Notes under the pieces: generated by a model | Seen by the model: only the letters and a program-made list of their open reading frames with translations | Databases searched by the model: none | Told to the model about the DNA's origin: nothing | Translations under genes and position numbers: made by a program | Assembly: GCF_013415125.1 (NCBI RefSeq) | Contig: NZ_JACCDE010000022.1 | Coordinates: forward strand, 1 to 64,000 | Source: Vreelandella glaciei | GTDB lineage: Bacteria > Pseudomonadota > Gammaproteobacteria > Pseudomonadales > Halomonadaceae | Length of the DNA stretch: 64,000 nucleotides | Direction: 5' to 3' | In this document: positions 53,482 through 63,866 of the stretch, piece after piece | How the letters are laid out: each line of letters opens with the position of its first letter | Numbering within the stretch: the stretch's first letter is position 1

Positions 53482-53622
53482 TTACTCAATTGTGTCGTTT
53501 CCTTCACCGGGTGGTGCTTTATAATGCCCGGGTATTTTTAACTTCTCCCCGTTGGGCAGGTCACGCACTTGGGTTGGAATGTAAACACGTTTAATAACAC
53601 TTTTCGTTTTGCTACTTCCCAT
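53482..53622 (-). CDS. Hypothetical protein, 46 residues
   Basis: Not recognised. From ATG 53622 (with GAGGAA eight bases upstream on the minus strand) it reads MGSSKTKSVIKRVYIPTQVR then DLPNGEKLKIPGHYKAPPGE. It has no membrane helix or signal. The longer frame starting at 53691 lacks a binding site. It is flanked by a terminator and divergent from the rstA-like gene. Small soluble proteins with the pattern IPGHYKAPPG occur in halomonads to my impression, but this is not checked. Confidence 0.55.
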   Translation of the reverse strand: MGSSKTKSVIKRVYIPTQVRDLPNGEKLKIPGHYKAPPGEGNDTIE

Positions 53623-53851
53623 GGCAGTTTCCTCTGTCAAATTGTCGACAGTTAACGTCTCTACATTAGCTCCCGTTGCTGTGAGAATCAAGTGTCAGGC
53701 CTTCCGTGTCGATCAATAAGCGCAATGGTAACGACAGAAGCGGGTGTTTCGATGGTTTTGAGTTATCCTGGGAGCCAACAATAGGTCACCTGCGTTGTTA
53801 CTGGGTGAGCAGGTGAAAAAATAAACAGCCTAAGCGGAGTGCAAAAAGAGG

Positions 53852-54610
53852 ATGGTAGATCATTTGGAGCAGCAATTTCAGGCGCTTGAGTCGCAAGAGC
53901 CTGTCATGCCTGACTATCCCGATCAAGATCATATCCTGATCATTGAAGATGATCAGCGCTTGGCCGAACTTACCCGCGAGTACTTGGAAGCGAATGGCTT
54001 TCGAGTAACGCTGGAAGCTGATGGGGCTAAAGGGGTTGACCGGATTTTAACCCTGCAGCCTGATTTAGTCATTTTAGATCTAATGCTGCCAGGTGAAGAT
54101 GGCTTGGCTATTTGTCGTCGCGTTAGACCTAACTTTGCTGGCCCGATCATGATGCTAACTGCGCGCACCGACGATCTGGATCAAGTCTTGGGGCTTGAGA
54201 TGGGCGCTGATGACTATGTGCCGAAACCCGTTCAACCGCGGGTACTGCTGGCGCGTATGCGAGCACTGCTACGCCGTGCCGACGGGCCTGCACCGGATGG
54301 TGAAATGCGGTTACGCTTTGAAAACCTAGAGATCGATAACGCGACCCGCGAAGCCTGGCTCTCTGGGGAGCGTATCGACCTAACCAGCGCTGAGTTTGAT
54401 CTGCTGTGGCTGTTGGGCCGTAATGCCGGTCGGGTGCTTACCCGTGAGGAGATATTCAGTAATCTACGGGGAATTAAGTACGACGGCCAGGACCGCTCTA
54501 TTGATGTTCGTGTGTCTCGTATCCGGCCTAAAATTGGCGATGATCCTAATCAGCCTCACCGGATTAAAACCGTGCGCAGTAAAGGTTATCTCTTCGTTAA
54601 AGACGGTTGA
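53852..54610 (+). CDS. rstA: Response regulator, RstA-like (OmpR family)
   Basis: 252 residues. Receiver domain (about 27-140): ILIIEDDQRLAELTREYLEA, the phosphorylated Asp in LVILDLMLPGEDG, conserved Thr in IMMLTARTDD and Lys in DDYVPKPVQP. The C-terminal winged helix ends with the RstA-like LRGIKYDGQDRSIDVRVSRI and RIKTVRSKGYLFVK. The N-terminal 25 residues are an extra acidic stretch; an internal ATG at 53906 would remove it. Start 53852 has GAGG directly next to it, so the start is uncertain. Overlaps the sensor gene region. Confidence 0.9.
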   Translation: MVDHLEQQFQALESQEPVMPDYPDQDHILIIEDDQRLAELTREYLEANGFRVTLEADGAKGVDRILTLQPDLVILDLMLPGEDGLAICRRVRPNFAGPIMMLTARTDDLDQVLGLEMGADDYVPKPVQPRVLLARMRALLRRADGPAPDGEMRLRFENLEIDNATREAWLSGERIDLTSAEFDLLWLLGRNAGRVLTREEIFSNLRGIKYDGQDRSIDVRVSRIRPKIGDDPNQPHRIKTVRSKGYLFVKDG

Positions 54611-54630
54611 TCATGCAGAGGGAAGGCATC

Positions 54631-56226
54631 ATGCGGCGGGTGCTCAGTAACGGCTCGTTTTTACGCTTCTATTTGTTGCTGGGTGTAGCGTTGTTGGTGG
54701 TGTTTGTGATTGCGTTAGTAGGGCGTTCATTTATCGAGCAGGTGCGCCGCGAAGATTACCGCGAGCAGCTAGCTGCGTTACCTATGTCGCTGATGACGCA
54801 ACAATTAGCCGATCTGCCTACAGGCCAGCGAAACGCTTTGCTTGCGCGTTTTTCCGAGCAACTTGAACTGCAGTTGACCCTGCAGCCTATCAACGAAGCT
54901 GATCTTGGCTATTTTGAGCGATTACGCCTAGAGCAGGGCAAGATACTGGTTGCCGAGAGGCCGTGGTTGTTACAGCAACGCTTACCAGGCGATACATGGT
55001 TGCTGCAAGCCAGGCTTGAAGAGTGGAGTGAGCATCAGTGGCACGGCAGCATTGCTCTATTGGGCGACTGGCTTGCGGCTGCGCCCGAAAATGAGCGAAA
55101 AAACCGCATCGCCCAGCTGCGCCCCGGCAGCTGGCCGCTTCAGCTATCGCCTACTTTGCCAGCCGGGCTATCGCCCCAGCAGCAGGCCCAGCTGGCGAGT
55201 GGCGGCGTCATTACTCAGTTGGTCTCTGATAAGCTCTCCATCACACTGCTTTATCAACTGCCAGGCGAATCCCAATGGCTGCAAGCTGGGCCTATCTCTC
55301 GTGGCGATACACTGCCATCTAATTTGCACTTGCCGCTTCTGGTGGGGCTGATGATTGTGCTCAGCCTGATCATCTATTTAATTATGCGCAGTATTGAGGC
55401 CCGTATGGCGCGGCTAGAGCTGGCCGCGACAAGGATCGCCAGCGGCCGTTTGGAAACGCGGGTAAAAGTGGAAAGCGGTGACTTTTTAGGGCGGTTAGGC
55501 ATGGCGTTTAACGGCATGGCCAATCAAGTGCAGAGCCTGCTGCGTGGTCAGCAAGAGATGATTCGCGCGGTTTCTCATGAGCTGCGTACCCCGGTCGCCC
55601 GTATTCGTTTTGCCGTACAGATGGTCGAAGATATGACCGACCAGCCCGCTATTCGCCGTCAGTTGCAGGGCATCGATGCGGATATTGCCGAACTCGATGA
55701 ATTAGTCGATGAAATACTCACCTATGCACGCTTAGGCGGTGAAACGGTCAATGGCGCTGAACTTGAAACGTCACTGGTGGAGTGCCGTGCCATGGCGGAA
55801 CGCGTGATTGATACCCTTTCACCGCTGCATAAAGAGTTAACGTTAACGCTGGCGCCCGGCCCTGAAATTGAGCTGCTGGCGGAACCACGCTATCTTCAGC
55901 GAGCGCTGCAGAATTTAGTCGGTAATGCCTGTCGGCATGCCAAGTCTCAGGTGGTGATTCAGCTGTGGGACGAGCCTAACTTGGTGCGTATCGATGTCGA
56001 AGATGACGGCCCGGGTATTCCGCCCGAAGCGCGGGCAGATATCTTTAAACCGTTCGCCCGGCTGGATGACAGCCGCGCCCGCAGTTCCGGCGGCTACGGG
56101 TTAGGGCTTTCGATTGTGCAGAAAATCATGGCTGGGCACGGCGGCAGTGTGACTATCGATACCAGCCCCACCCTGTGCGGTGCGCGCTTTACACTGCTGG
56201 TTCCCCGTCGTGATCCGCTGGCTTAA
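54631..56226 (+). CDS. rstB: Sensor histidine kinase, RstB-like
   Basis: Inner-membrane sensor, 531 residues. First helix LRFYLLLGVALLVVFVIALV, a periplasmic sensor region of about 220 residues, second helix LPLLVGLMIVLSLIIYLIM, HAMP, then the kinase. H-box: RAVSHELRTPVARIRFA. N-box: LQNLVGNACRHA. Gly box: VEDDGPGIPPEARADIFKPF and GGYGLGLSIVQKI. A TTG at 54607 and an ATG at 54613 are earlier in-frame options, but GAGGGAAGG precedes ATG 54631. It pairs with the RstA-like regulator just upstream. The stimulus is unknown. Its 3' end overlaps metR by 38 bases on the other strand. Confidence 0.9.
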   Translation: MRRVLSNGSFLRFYLLLGVALLVVFVIALVGRSFIEQVRREDYREQLAALPMSLMTQQLADLPTGQRNALLARFSEQLELQLTLQPINEADLGYFERLRLEQGKILVAERPWLLQQRLPGDTWLLQARLEEWSEHQWHGSIALLGDWLAAAPENERKNRIAQLRPGSWPLQLSPTLPAGLSPQQQAQLASGGVITQLVSDKLSITLLYQLPGESQWLQAGPISRGDTLPSNLHLPLLVGLMIVLSLIIYLIMRSIEARMARLELAATRIASGRLETRVKVESGDFLGRLGMAFNGMANQVQSLLRGQQEMIRAVSHELRTPVARIRFAVQMVEDMTDQPAIRRQLQGIDADIAELDELVDEILTYARLGGETVNGAELETSLVECRAMAERVIDTLSPLHKELTLTLAPGPEIELLAEPRYLQRALQNLVGNACRHAKSQVVIQLWDEPNLVRIDVEDDGPGIPPEARADIFKPFARLDDSRARSSGGYGLGLSIVQKIMAGHGGSVTIDTSPTLCGARFTLLVPRRDPLA

Positions 56227-57127
56227 CCCCCGTTAGCACCGCAAAGGAGGTTTCCCGCGCGGTGCGCAAAAAATCCTGCATCCATGGCGCTTCTCGGGTC
56301 TCTTCGCGAATCGCTGCAAACAGCGTGCTCCATACCCCATGCTCGCCCAGTTTTACCGCGCTGACGTAATCGCGCTCTAAATACTCGGTGAGCGCCCAGT
56401 TGGGCAGCGCACATACGCCGCGCCCACTGGCTACTAGCTGCATCATCATAATCGTCAATTCGGCGGTACGGATCTCCCGAGGGCGTACATTCGCCGGTTG
56501 CAAAAACTGAGTGAAAATATCCAACCGCGACTGCTCAACGGGGTACGTAATTAAGGTTTCATCCGCCAGCGCCTGGGGCTCTATAAAACCCTGGCCTGCA
56601 AAAGCGTGCTGGCGGGCGACGGCTAATAATCCCTCATAGCGAAACAGCGGGGCGTAGTGAATGCCGTCAAGGGGTTGGGGGTCGGCGGTGATCACTAGAT
56701 CCAACTGCTCGCGGGCAAGCGCTGGAAGCGGGTCGAAGTGGTGACCACTGGGAATATCGATTTCCACCTCCGGCCAGTGATCGCGAAAGTAATCCACCGT
56801 CGGCATCAGCCACTGAAAGCAACTGTGACACTCAATGGCCATATGCAAACGCCCCTGCTCGGTGCCTGCCAAGCGCGCCAAATCCCGCTCCGCTTTGCGT
56901 ACCTCGGGCAATACTTGATCGGCTAAGGCGAGCAGCCGTAAGCCTGCGCGGGTAAATTCCACCGGGCGGGTTTTGCGCACGAATAGAGGGCTATCCACGC
57001 GGCTCTCCAAATCTTTCAACTGATGCGAGAGCGCCGATTGAGTCAAATGCACGCGTTCAGCGGCATCAACTAGTGAGCCAGTTTCGCGCAGGGCGAGTAG
57101 TGTGCGTAGATGGCGTAGTTCAATCAT
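56189..57127 (-). CDS. metR: LysR-type regulator MetR
   Basis: 312-residue activator of methionine genes that responds to homocysteine. N-terminal winged helix MIELRHLRTLLALRETGSLV with ERVHLTQSALSHQLKDLE as the recognition region (about 20-43). The effector domain follows, with the MetR-like RLHMAIECHSCFQWLMPTVD. It is divergent from metE, the arrangement known in many Gammaproteobacteria. A MetR-box-like site lies between them. The 3' end overlaps the convergent rstB-like gene by 38 bases with no room for a terminator. Confidence 0.93.
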   Translation of the reverse strand: MIELRHLRTLLALRETGSLVDAAERVHLTQSALSHQLKDLESRVDSPLFVRKTRPVEFTRAGLRLLALADQVLPEVRKAERDLARLAGTEQGRLHMAIECHSCFQWLMPTVDYFRDHWPEVEIDIPSGHHFDPLPALAREQLDLVITADPQPLDGIHYAPLFRYEGLLAVARQHAFAGQGFIEPQALADETLITYPVEQSRLDIFTQFLQPANVRPREIRTAELTIMMMQLVASGRGVCALPNWALTEYLERDYVSAVKLGEHGVWSTLFAAIREETREAPWMQDFLRTARETSFAVLTGVKPADHDGEPAV

Positions 57128-57129
57128 CG

Positions 57130-57142
57130 TGAGTATTTTTCA
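57130..57142. promoter_or_regulatory. MetR-like box in the metR/metE intergenic region
   Basis: TGAG-TATTT-TTCA matches the MetR consensus TGAA-N5-TTCA at seven of eight defined positions. It lies 3 bases upstream of the metR start and 85 bases upstream of metE, a place where it could repress metR and activate metE. Confidence 0.5.
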
Positions 57143-57226
57143 TCTTTGCTATTAAAAACTTTAGTTTGATTCATTGGCTGGGCGTGGCCAGACTGTTCAA
57201 CATCATTCACGTTGGCAGGTTTTATC

Positions 57227-59524
57227 ATGACAGTTTCTCATATTCTCGGCTATCCGCGTATTGGTGCCCAGCGCGAACTTAAAAAAGCCACTGAAGCGTA
57301 TTGGAAAGGGGAGTCAACGCGTAGCGAACTGGAAAGGACTGGTCGCGAGCTTCGCTTGCGCCATTGGCAGGCGCAGCAGGATGCTGGGCTAGATTTTGTT
57401 AGTGTTGGTGATTTTGCTTTTTACGATCAAGTGCTTAACGTTTCAGTTGCGCTGGGTGCCGTACCTACCCGCTTTAATGCCCAGCATGAAGTGGCTGGTG
57501 GCGATATCGATCTCGACACCACCTTTCGCATGGCCCGCGGTCGCGCGCCTAGCGGTGAACCCGCCGCCGCCTGTGAAATGACCAAATACTTTGATACCAA
57601 CTACCACTACCTCGTCCCTGAACTGCACGAAGGGCAAACCTTTACCCTGGCATCGAACCGCCTGTTCGACGAGGTGGATGAAGCGTTACGCGCCGGTTTT
57701 ACCCCGAAAGTAACGCTGACCGGGCCGCTAACGTGGCTATGGCTGGGCAAAACCAAGAGCGGTGATTTCGATCGCCTAACGCTGCTGGACAGCGTACTCA
57801 ACGTGTATGGCGAAATATTAGCGCGGCTCGCTACCCAAGGCATTGAGTGGGTGCAACTGGACGAGCCAGCGCTGGTGCAGGATCTACCGCTTAATTGGCA
57901 GCAGGCCTATGAGCGTGCCTATCACCGTCTTCAGTCAGCACCGCTAAAGCTGCTGTTAGCCACTTACTTCGGCGGCCTGGGCGACAATCTTTCATTAGCC
58001 ACCCGTTTGCCCGTCGCTGGGTTGCACATTGATGCCGTGCGCGCGCCGCAACAAGTCGAGAGCGTGATTGACCGACTTGGCCCGAATCAGGTGCTGTCGA
58101 TAGGTTTTGTTGACGGCCGCAATATCTGGCGGGCCGACTTAGCGGCATTGCGTGAACGCTTGCTGCCGTTAAAAGTGCGTCTTGGGCAGCGGCTTTGGTT
58201 GGCGCCGAGCTGCTCGTTGCTGCATGTGCCGGTAGATTTGGCGCAGGAAACAGAGCTCGGTGAGGAGCTCGTGAGTTGGCTGGCTTTCGCGCAGCAAAAG
58301 CTGGCGGAAGTGGTCACCCTAGCGCGGTTGATTGATAACCGAACCACGCCTGATGATGAGCAGCGTTTGGATGAAGCAACTCGGGCGTTGGATGCCCGGC
58401 GTGAATCAACGCGTATCCACCAGACAGTGGTTAGTGAGCGGCTGGCCGCGATTAGCCCTGCTGATAGCCAACGACAGGCGCCCTACAGCGTGCGTGCTGA
58501 CGCACAACGGCGAGCGCTTAAGCTACCGTTGTTCCCGACGACGACGATTGGCTCTTTCCCGCAAACCGATGAGATTCGTGCTGCACGGCGCGCGTTTAAA
58601 GCCGGCGAGTTGTCATCAGCTGACTACGAAGCCCGCATGCAGGATGAAATTGCTTACGCGGTGGAGCGTCAGGAAGCGCTGGATATCGATGTGCCAGTGC
58701 ACGGCGAAGCCGAGCGTAACGACATGGTGGAGTACTTTGGCGAACAGCTTGAAGGGTTTGCCTTTACCCGCTTTGGCTGGGTGCAGAGCTACGGTTCACG
58801 CTGTGTTAAGCCGCCGGTTATTTTCGGCGACGTTTCACGCCCTGCACCCATGACCGTTCGCTGGAGCCAGTATGCGCAAACCCTGACCAGCAAACCCATG
58901 AAGGGGATGTTGACGGGGCCGGTGACGATTCTGCAGTGGTCGTTTGTCCGCGATGACCAATCGCGGGAAACCACCTGCCGCCAGATTGCCTTAGCGTTGC
59001 GCGATGAGGTATTGGATCTGGAAAAAGCCGGGATTAATGTCATTCAAATCGATGAGCCTGCGCTGCGCGAAGGGCTGCCGCTACGCCAGCATGAGTGGCA
59101 GGCATACCTGGATTGGGCAGTCGCGAGCTTTCAGCTAAGTGCCGCAGGCGTTGCCAATACCACTCAGATTCACACCCATATGTGTTACTCGGAGTTCAAC
59201 GACATCATCGGGGCGATCGCCGCCCTGGATGCCGATGTGATCACCATCGAAACATCGCGCTCGGATATGCACTTGCTGGACGCCTTCCAGGACTTTGCTT
59301 ATCCCAACGAAATCGGCCCAGGCGTTTACGATATCCATACCCCGAATATTCCCGAGGTGAGCTGGATGGTCGATTTGATGGAAAAAGCCTTGGAAAAGAT
59401 CCCGGCAGAACGGTTATGGATAAATCCGGACTGTGGCCTGAAAACGCGCGGCTGGGCGGAAGTAGAGCCAGCGCTGGCTAATATGGTCGAAGCTGCCAAA
59501 GTCTTGCGCCAACGCTATGCGTAA
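57227..59524 (+). CDS. metE: Cobalamin-independent methionine synthase
   Basis: Transfers a methyl group from methyltetrahydrofolate (polyglutamate) to homocysteine. 765 residues, two barrel domains. The N-terminal part begins [19 protein letters not shown]. Zinc ligands are seen in HTHMCYSEF (His and Cys), in [13 protein letters not shown] (Glu) and in [13 protein letters not shown] (Cys). The ATG at 57227 is preferred; an earlier in-frame TTG at 57212 is less likely. Divergent from metR and ended by a strong terminator. Confidence 0.97.
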   Translation: MTVSHILGYPRIGAQRELKKATEAYWKGESTRSELERTGRELRLRHWQAQQDAGLDFVSVGDFAFYDQVLNVSVALGAVPTRFNAQHEVAGGDIDLDTTFRMARGRAPSGEPAAACEMTKYFDTNYHYLVPELHEGQTFTLASNRLFDEVDEALRAGFTPKVTLTGPLTWLWLGKTKSGDFDRLTLLDSVLNVYGEILARLATQGIEWVQLDEPALVQDLPLNWQQAYERAYHRLQSAPLKLLLATYFGGLGDNLSLATRLPVAGLHIDAVRAPQQVESVIDRLGPNQVLSIGFVDGRNIWRADLAALRERLLPLKVRLGQRLWLAPSCSLLHVPVDLAQETELGEELVSWLAFAQQKLAEVVTLARLIDNRTTPDDEQRLDEATRALDARRESTRIHQTVVSERLAAISPADSQRQAPYSVRADAQRRALKLPLFPTTTIGSFPQTDEIRAARRAFKAGELSSADYEARMQDEIAYAVERQEALDIDVPVHGEAERNDMVEYFGEQLEGFAFTRFGWVQSYGSRCVKPPVIFGDVSRPAPMTVRWSQYAQTLTSKPMKGMLTGPVTILQWSFVRDDQSRETTCRQIALALRDEVLDLEKAGINVIQIDEPALREGLPLRQHEWQAYLDWAVASFQLSAAGVANTTQIHTHMCYSEFNDIIGAIAALDADVITIETSRSDMHLLDAFQDFAYPNEIGPGVYDIHTPNIPEVSWMVDLMEKALEKIPAERLWINPDCGLKTRGWAEVEPALANMVEAAKVLRQRYA

Positions 59525-59565
59525 ATGGTTGTAAATACTTTGATTAAGCTTTTCTAGTCAGAATC

Positions 59566-59589
59566 AACCCCGCTAAAAAGCGGGGTTTT
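59566..59589 (+). terminator. Terminator after metE
   Basis: A 9-bp perfect stem AACCCCGCT (59566-59574) with AGCGGGGTT (59579-59587) and an AAAA loop, followed by TT. The A-rich left flank is short, so action for the convergent ppk1 gene is less certain. Confidence 0.88.
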
Positions 59590-59614
59590 GGCTTGAAAAC
59601 TAGCTTGTCGACGC

Positions 59615-61804
59615 TTAGCTTTTCGAAGCATAGGCGTAGAGCAGGGTTTCCTGGGCGCTGATGGCATCGCTTTTACCTGGATCCTGAAGCTGGTAGCTGC
59701 CGTCGGTCTGTAGCAGCCAGCTCTGGCAGTTATCCACCATGTAGGTTTCGAGATCCTTGCGCACACGGGTGGCGAGCTTCTTATCCAGCAGCGGGAAGCA
59801 CGTTTCAACACGGTGAAACATGTTGCGCGACATAAAGTCGGCGCTTGAGCACCAAGTCTCCGACTTACCATCATTGTGAAAGTGGAATACACGGGTGTGT
59901 TCAAGCAGACGGCCAATAATTGAGCGCACACGAATATTCTCGGAAACCCCCGGCACGCCCGGCTTCAAACAGCACATACCGCGAATAATTAAATCGCACT
60001 CAACCCCCGCCTGGGAAGCACGGTAAAGTGCTTTAATTAGCTTGGGTTCGGTAAGCGAGTTGCACTTGATGATGATATGGGCGCGTTTACCCTTGCGCGC
60101 TATTTGCGCTTCACGGTCAATCATTTCCACTAGCCGCTCGTGCAGCGTGAACGGCGCATGCAACAGCGTGTCAATTTTGCGTGCGCGGCCCATCCCCGAC
60201 AGTTGCTGAAACACTTTATGCACATCGGCGCACAGCGCTTTATTGGCAGTCAGTAGGCTGTAATCGGTATACAGTTTGGCGGTTTTAGAGTGGTAATTAC
60301 CGGTGCCGAGGTGCGCGTAGTAGCACAGCTCGCCTTTTTCGCGACGTACTATATGCAGCATCTTGGCGTGAGTCTTGTAGGCCATAATGCCGTAGACAAC
60401 GATTGCCCCCGCTTCCTGCAAACGAGAAGCCAGCTGTAGATTATCGGCTTCATCAAAACGCGCACGTAGCTCAATGACCACGGTGACTTCTTTGCCCTGG
60501 CTAGCCGCTTCTACCAGCGCGCTAACGATAGGCGAGTCTGAGCCCGTACGGTATAGCGTCTGCTTTATAGCCAATACATGCGGGTCGCGGGCGGCTTCGC
60601 GCAACAGATCTTCAATCGGTGTAAATGATTGAAAAGGGTGATGGAGCAGAATGTCACTCTTAGCGATAGCATCGAACAAGCTGCCCGCTTTGAGCGCTTT
60701 CGGAATGCTGGGAGTAAACGGGCGATAGAGCAGTTCCGGGCGATCCACATCACCCAGAACTGACATCATACGAGTCAAATTAACCGGCCCTTTAACGCGG
60801 TATAAGTCGCCGCTTTCCAGTTCAAACTGGCGCAACAAAAAGTCAATTAAGTCATCAGGACAGCTGTCGGCGACTTCCAGGCGCACGCCGCTGCCGTAGC
60901 GGCGCGCCAGCAGCTCACCGCGCAGCGCTGAGGCGAGATCCGAAACCTCCTCTGGGTCAACGCTCATGTCCGCATTGCGGGTTAGCCGGAATTGGTAACA
61001 GCCGCGCACGCGCATGCCGGGAAATAGCTCATCGGCATGGGCATGAATCATCGAGGACAGGAACACATACTCGGAGAAACCTTCTTCGCATAATTCCTTC
61101 GGTAGCGCCATTAAGCGAGGCAGCGAGCGTGGCGCGGGGAGAATAGCCATGCCTCCGGCGCGGCCAAAGGCATCTTTGCCTTCCAGCTCAACAATAAAGT
61201 TGAGACTTTTATTGACCAGACGCGGGAAGGGATGCGAAGGGTCAAGACCGATGGGGCTAATAACCGGCATAATTTCGTTATCGAAAAACGCCCGCGTCCA
61301 GGCCTTTTGTTGATCAGTCCACTGATCGCGACGACGAAAGCGTAACCCATGAGTCTCCAGGGCGGGCAACAAGGTATCGTTGAGTATTTGATACTGGCGA
61401 TCAATTTGCGTATGGGCGATCTGGGAAATCTCGGCCAATACGGCTTTAGGCAGTCGGCCATCAGCCGCGTTGGTGTCGTCGCCAAGGGCGATCTGGTGCT
61501 TTAATCCCGCTACGCGAATTTCGAAAAACTCATCCATATTAGATGAGAAAATCAGCAAGAACATCAACCGGTTGAGCAATGGGTGGGCATCGTCTAACGC
61601 TTGTTCCAGCACGCGGATATTGAACTGTAGATGCGACAGCTCGCGATTGAAGTAAAGCTGAGTGTCGTCAAGGTCGGTTTCAGGCAACGTGTCACGCGCT
61701 TGAACCCCGGTGGGTGTGCGGTTAATTCGTAGCGGCATATCGCCGTCGCTGCTGGTTTGATCAGTAGACGATGATGGTAAAGAATCTGACGCTTGCTCGT
61801 CCAT
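59615..61804 (-). CDS. ppk1: Polyphosphate kinase 1
   Basis: Makes inorganic polyphosphate from ATP, membrane-associated. 729 residues, near the usual length. The N-terminal domain has DTQLYFNRELSHLQFNIRVL and FLLIFSSNMDEFFEIR. The autophosphorylated His is in AYKTHAKMLHIVRR, and the second conserved His is in the RVFHFHNDGKSE region. ATG 61804 follows a good site (GGGGAGA). Lies downstream of hemB, as in Pseudomonas, but no ppx follows in this window. A hairpin lies in the 121-base gap. Confidence 0.96.
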   Translation of the reverse strand: MDEQASDSLPSSSTDQTSSDGDMPLRINRTPTGVQARDTLPETDLDDTQLYFNRELSHLQFNIRVLEQALDDAHPLLNRLMFLLIFSSNMDEFFEIRVAGLKHQIALGDDTNAADGRLPKAVLAEISQIAHTQIDRQYQILNDTLLPALETHGLRFRRRDQWTDQQKAWTRAFFDNEIMPVISPIGLDPSHPFPRLVNKSLNFIVELEGKDAFGRAGGMAILPAPRSLPRLMALPKELCEEGFSEYVFLSSMIHAHADELFPGMRVRGCYQFRLTRNADMSVDPEEVSDLASALRGELLARRYGSGVRLEVADSCPDDLIDFLLRQFELESGDLYRVKGPVNLTRMMSVLGDVDRPELLYRPFTPSIPKALKAGSLFDAIAKSDILLHHPFQSFTPIEDLLREAARDPHVLAIKQTLYRTGSDSPIVSALVEAASQGKEVTVVIELRARFDEADNLQLASRLQEAGAIVVYGIMAYKTHAKMLHIVRREKGELCYYAHLGTGNYHSKTAKLYTDYSLLTANKALCADVHKVFQQLSGMGRARKIDTLLHAPFTLHERLVEMIDREAQIARKGKRAHIIIKCNSLTEPKLIKALYRASQAGVECDLIIRGMCCLKPGVPGVSENIRVRSIIGRLLEHTRVFHFHNDGKSETWCSSADFMSRNMFHRVETCFPLLDKKLATRVRKDLETYMVDNCQSWLLQTDGSYQLQDPGKSDAISAQETLLYAYASKS

Positions 61805-61880
61805 GGTGGATCTCCCCGCGTTGATGGCTCGAAGGTATCATAGCCTGATACTTGTATAGGAAGGCAGTATGCGGGGAGAA

Positions 61881-61911
61881 GATGACAAACAAGTGTCACC
61901 TTGTTGTCATC
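61881..61911. promoter_or_regulatory. Hairpin and phased TGTC repeats between hemB and ppk1
   Basis: GATGACAAACAAG pairs with CTTGTTGTCATC around TGTCAC, giving a 12-bp stem with one bulge. On the plus strand TGTCA, TGTCA and TGTCG begin at 61894, 61904 and 61914, exactly 10 bases apart. No T run follows on the minus strand, so this is not a standard terminator. It could regulate ppk1 expression. Confidence 0.4.
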
Positions 61912-61925
61912 TTTGTCGCAGTAGT

Positions 61926-62993
<1,068 letters not shown>

Positions 62994-63104
62994 TCAGCCA
63001 TACCCTGCGGCGAAAGCCGTCTTGTGGCAACAAGGTAGACTGACTAAAGTGAGCAATTGCTTTGCTGTATTGCGATCGGCAGACCCTGGGATAAGGAGAT
63101 AGGC

Positions 63105-63764
63105 ATGACCAAACAGGTGGCGGTGATTTTAGCTGGCTGCGGCGTTTATGATGGTTCAGAGATATATGAGACGACGTTAACGCTGTTGCGCTTGGATCAG
63201 TTGGGTATTGGTTACCACTGTTTTGCCCCGGATATAGAACAGCATCACGTTATCAACCACCTCACGCAAGAGGTGGCGGAAGGTGAACAGCGTAATGTGC
63301 TGCAGGAGTCTGCCCGCTTGGCGCGTGGAAACATCCGCCCGTTGAGCGAGCTAGACGCTGATAACTTCGATGCCGTAATTGTGCCCGGTGGTTTCGGTGT
63401 CGCCAAAAATCTGTCGGATTTCGCCAGTGCCAGCGACAATATGCAGGTGCTGGAAGCGCTAAAAGAGTCGCTGGTTGGTTTTCGTCAAGAGGCCAAACCC
63501 ATCGGCTTGATGTGCATTTCTCCTGTACTGGTGCCCCGTCTATTGGGTGACGGTATTGCAGTGACCGTGGGTAATGATCCGGCGGTTTCCGGGGCGATTA
63601 GTGCCATGGGCGGGTTGCACCGCAGCTGTGCAGTAGAAGATATTGTCGTCGACCTTGAGCACCGTGTGGTGACCACGCCTGCTTATATGCTGGCAGCGCG
63701 CATTAGTGAAGCGGCCACTGGTATTTTTAAATTGGTAGATCGTATCGCTGAAATGATGGATTAA
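63105..63764 (+). CDS. elbB: Glyoxalase/isoprenoid biosynthesis protein ElbB
   Basis: 219-residue class I glutamine-amidotransferase-like protein of the DJ-1/PfpI superfamily, known as ElbB (SCRP-27A). The N-terminal VAVILAGCGVYDGSEIYETT, the VIVPGGFGVAKNL and IGLMCISPVLVPRLL (nucleophilic Cys in MCIS) motifs are typical. E. coli ElbB has weak glyoxalase activity and was tied to isoprenoid synthesis. ATG 63105 has AAGGAG upstream; an earlier frame to 63057 has no such site. Followed by a very long inverted-repeat terminator. Confidence 0.94.
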   Translation: MTKQVAVILAGCGVYDGSEIYETTLTLLRLDQLGIGYHCFAPDIEQHHVINHLTQEVAEGEQRNVLQESARLARGNIRPLSELDADNFDAVIVPGGFGVAKNLSDFASASDNMQVLEALKESLVGFRQEAKPIGLMCISPVLVPRLLGDGIAVTVGNDPAVSGAISAMGGLHRSCAVEDIVVDLEHRVVTTPAYMLAARISEAATGIFKLVDRIAEMMD

Positions 63765-63794
63765 GCGCGCCGTTGTATTGAATAACGTTGTATT

Positions 63795-63849
63795 GCAGAT
63801 ACTAAAAAGCCGTCGCCATGGATAATGGCGACGGCTTTTTAGTATCTGC
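63795..63849. terminator. 25-bp perfect inverted-repeat terminator
   Basis: Bases 63795-63819 are the exact reverse complement of 63825-63849, with a 5-base loop (GGATA). The stem centre is GC-rich (GCCGTCGCCAT) and carries AAAAA on the left and TTTTT on the right, so it can end transcription of both elbB and the convergent tatC. Confidence 0.95.
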
Positions 63850-63866
63850 GTGCTGCGATGAGCCGC

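Noticed and set aside
61894..61918. Pho box for ppk1
   Set aside because: TGTCA repeats are spaced by 10 rather than 11 bases and lie on the strand opposite to ppk1 transcription. Kept as an unexplained repeat instead.
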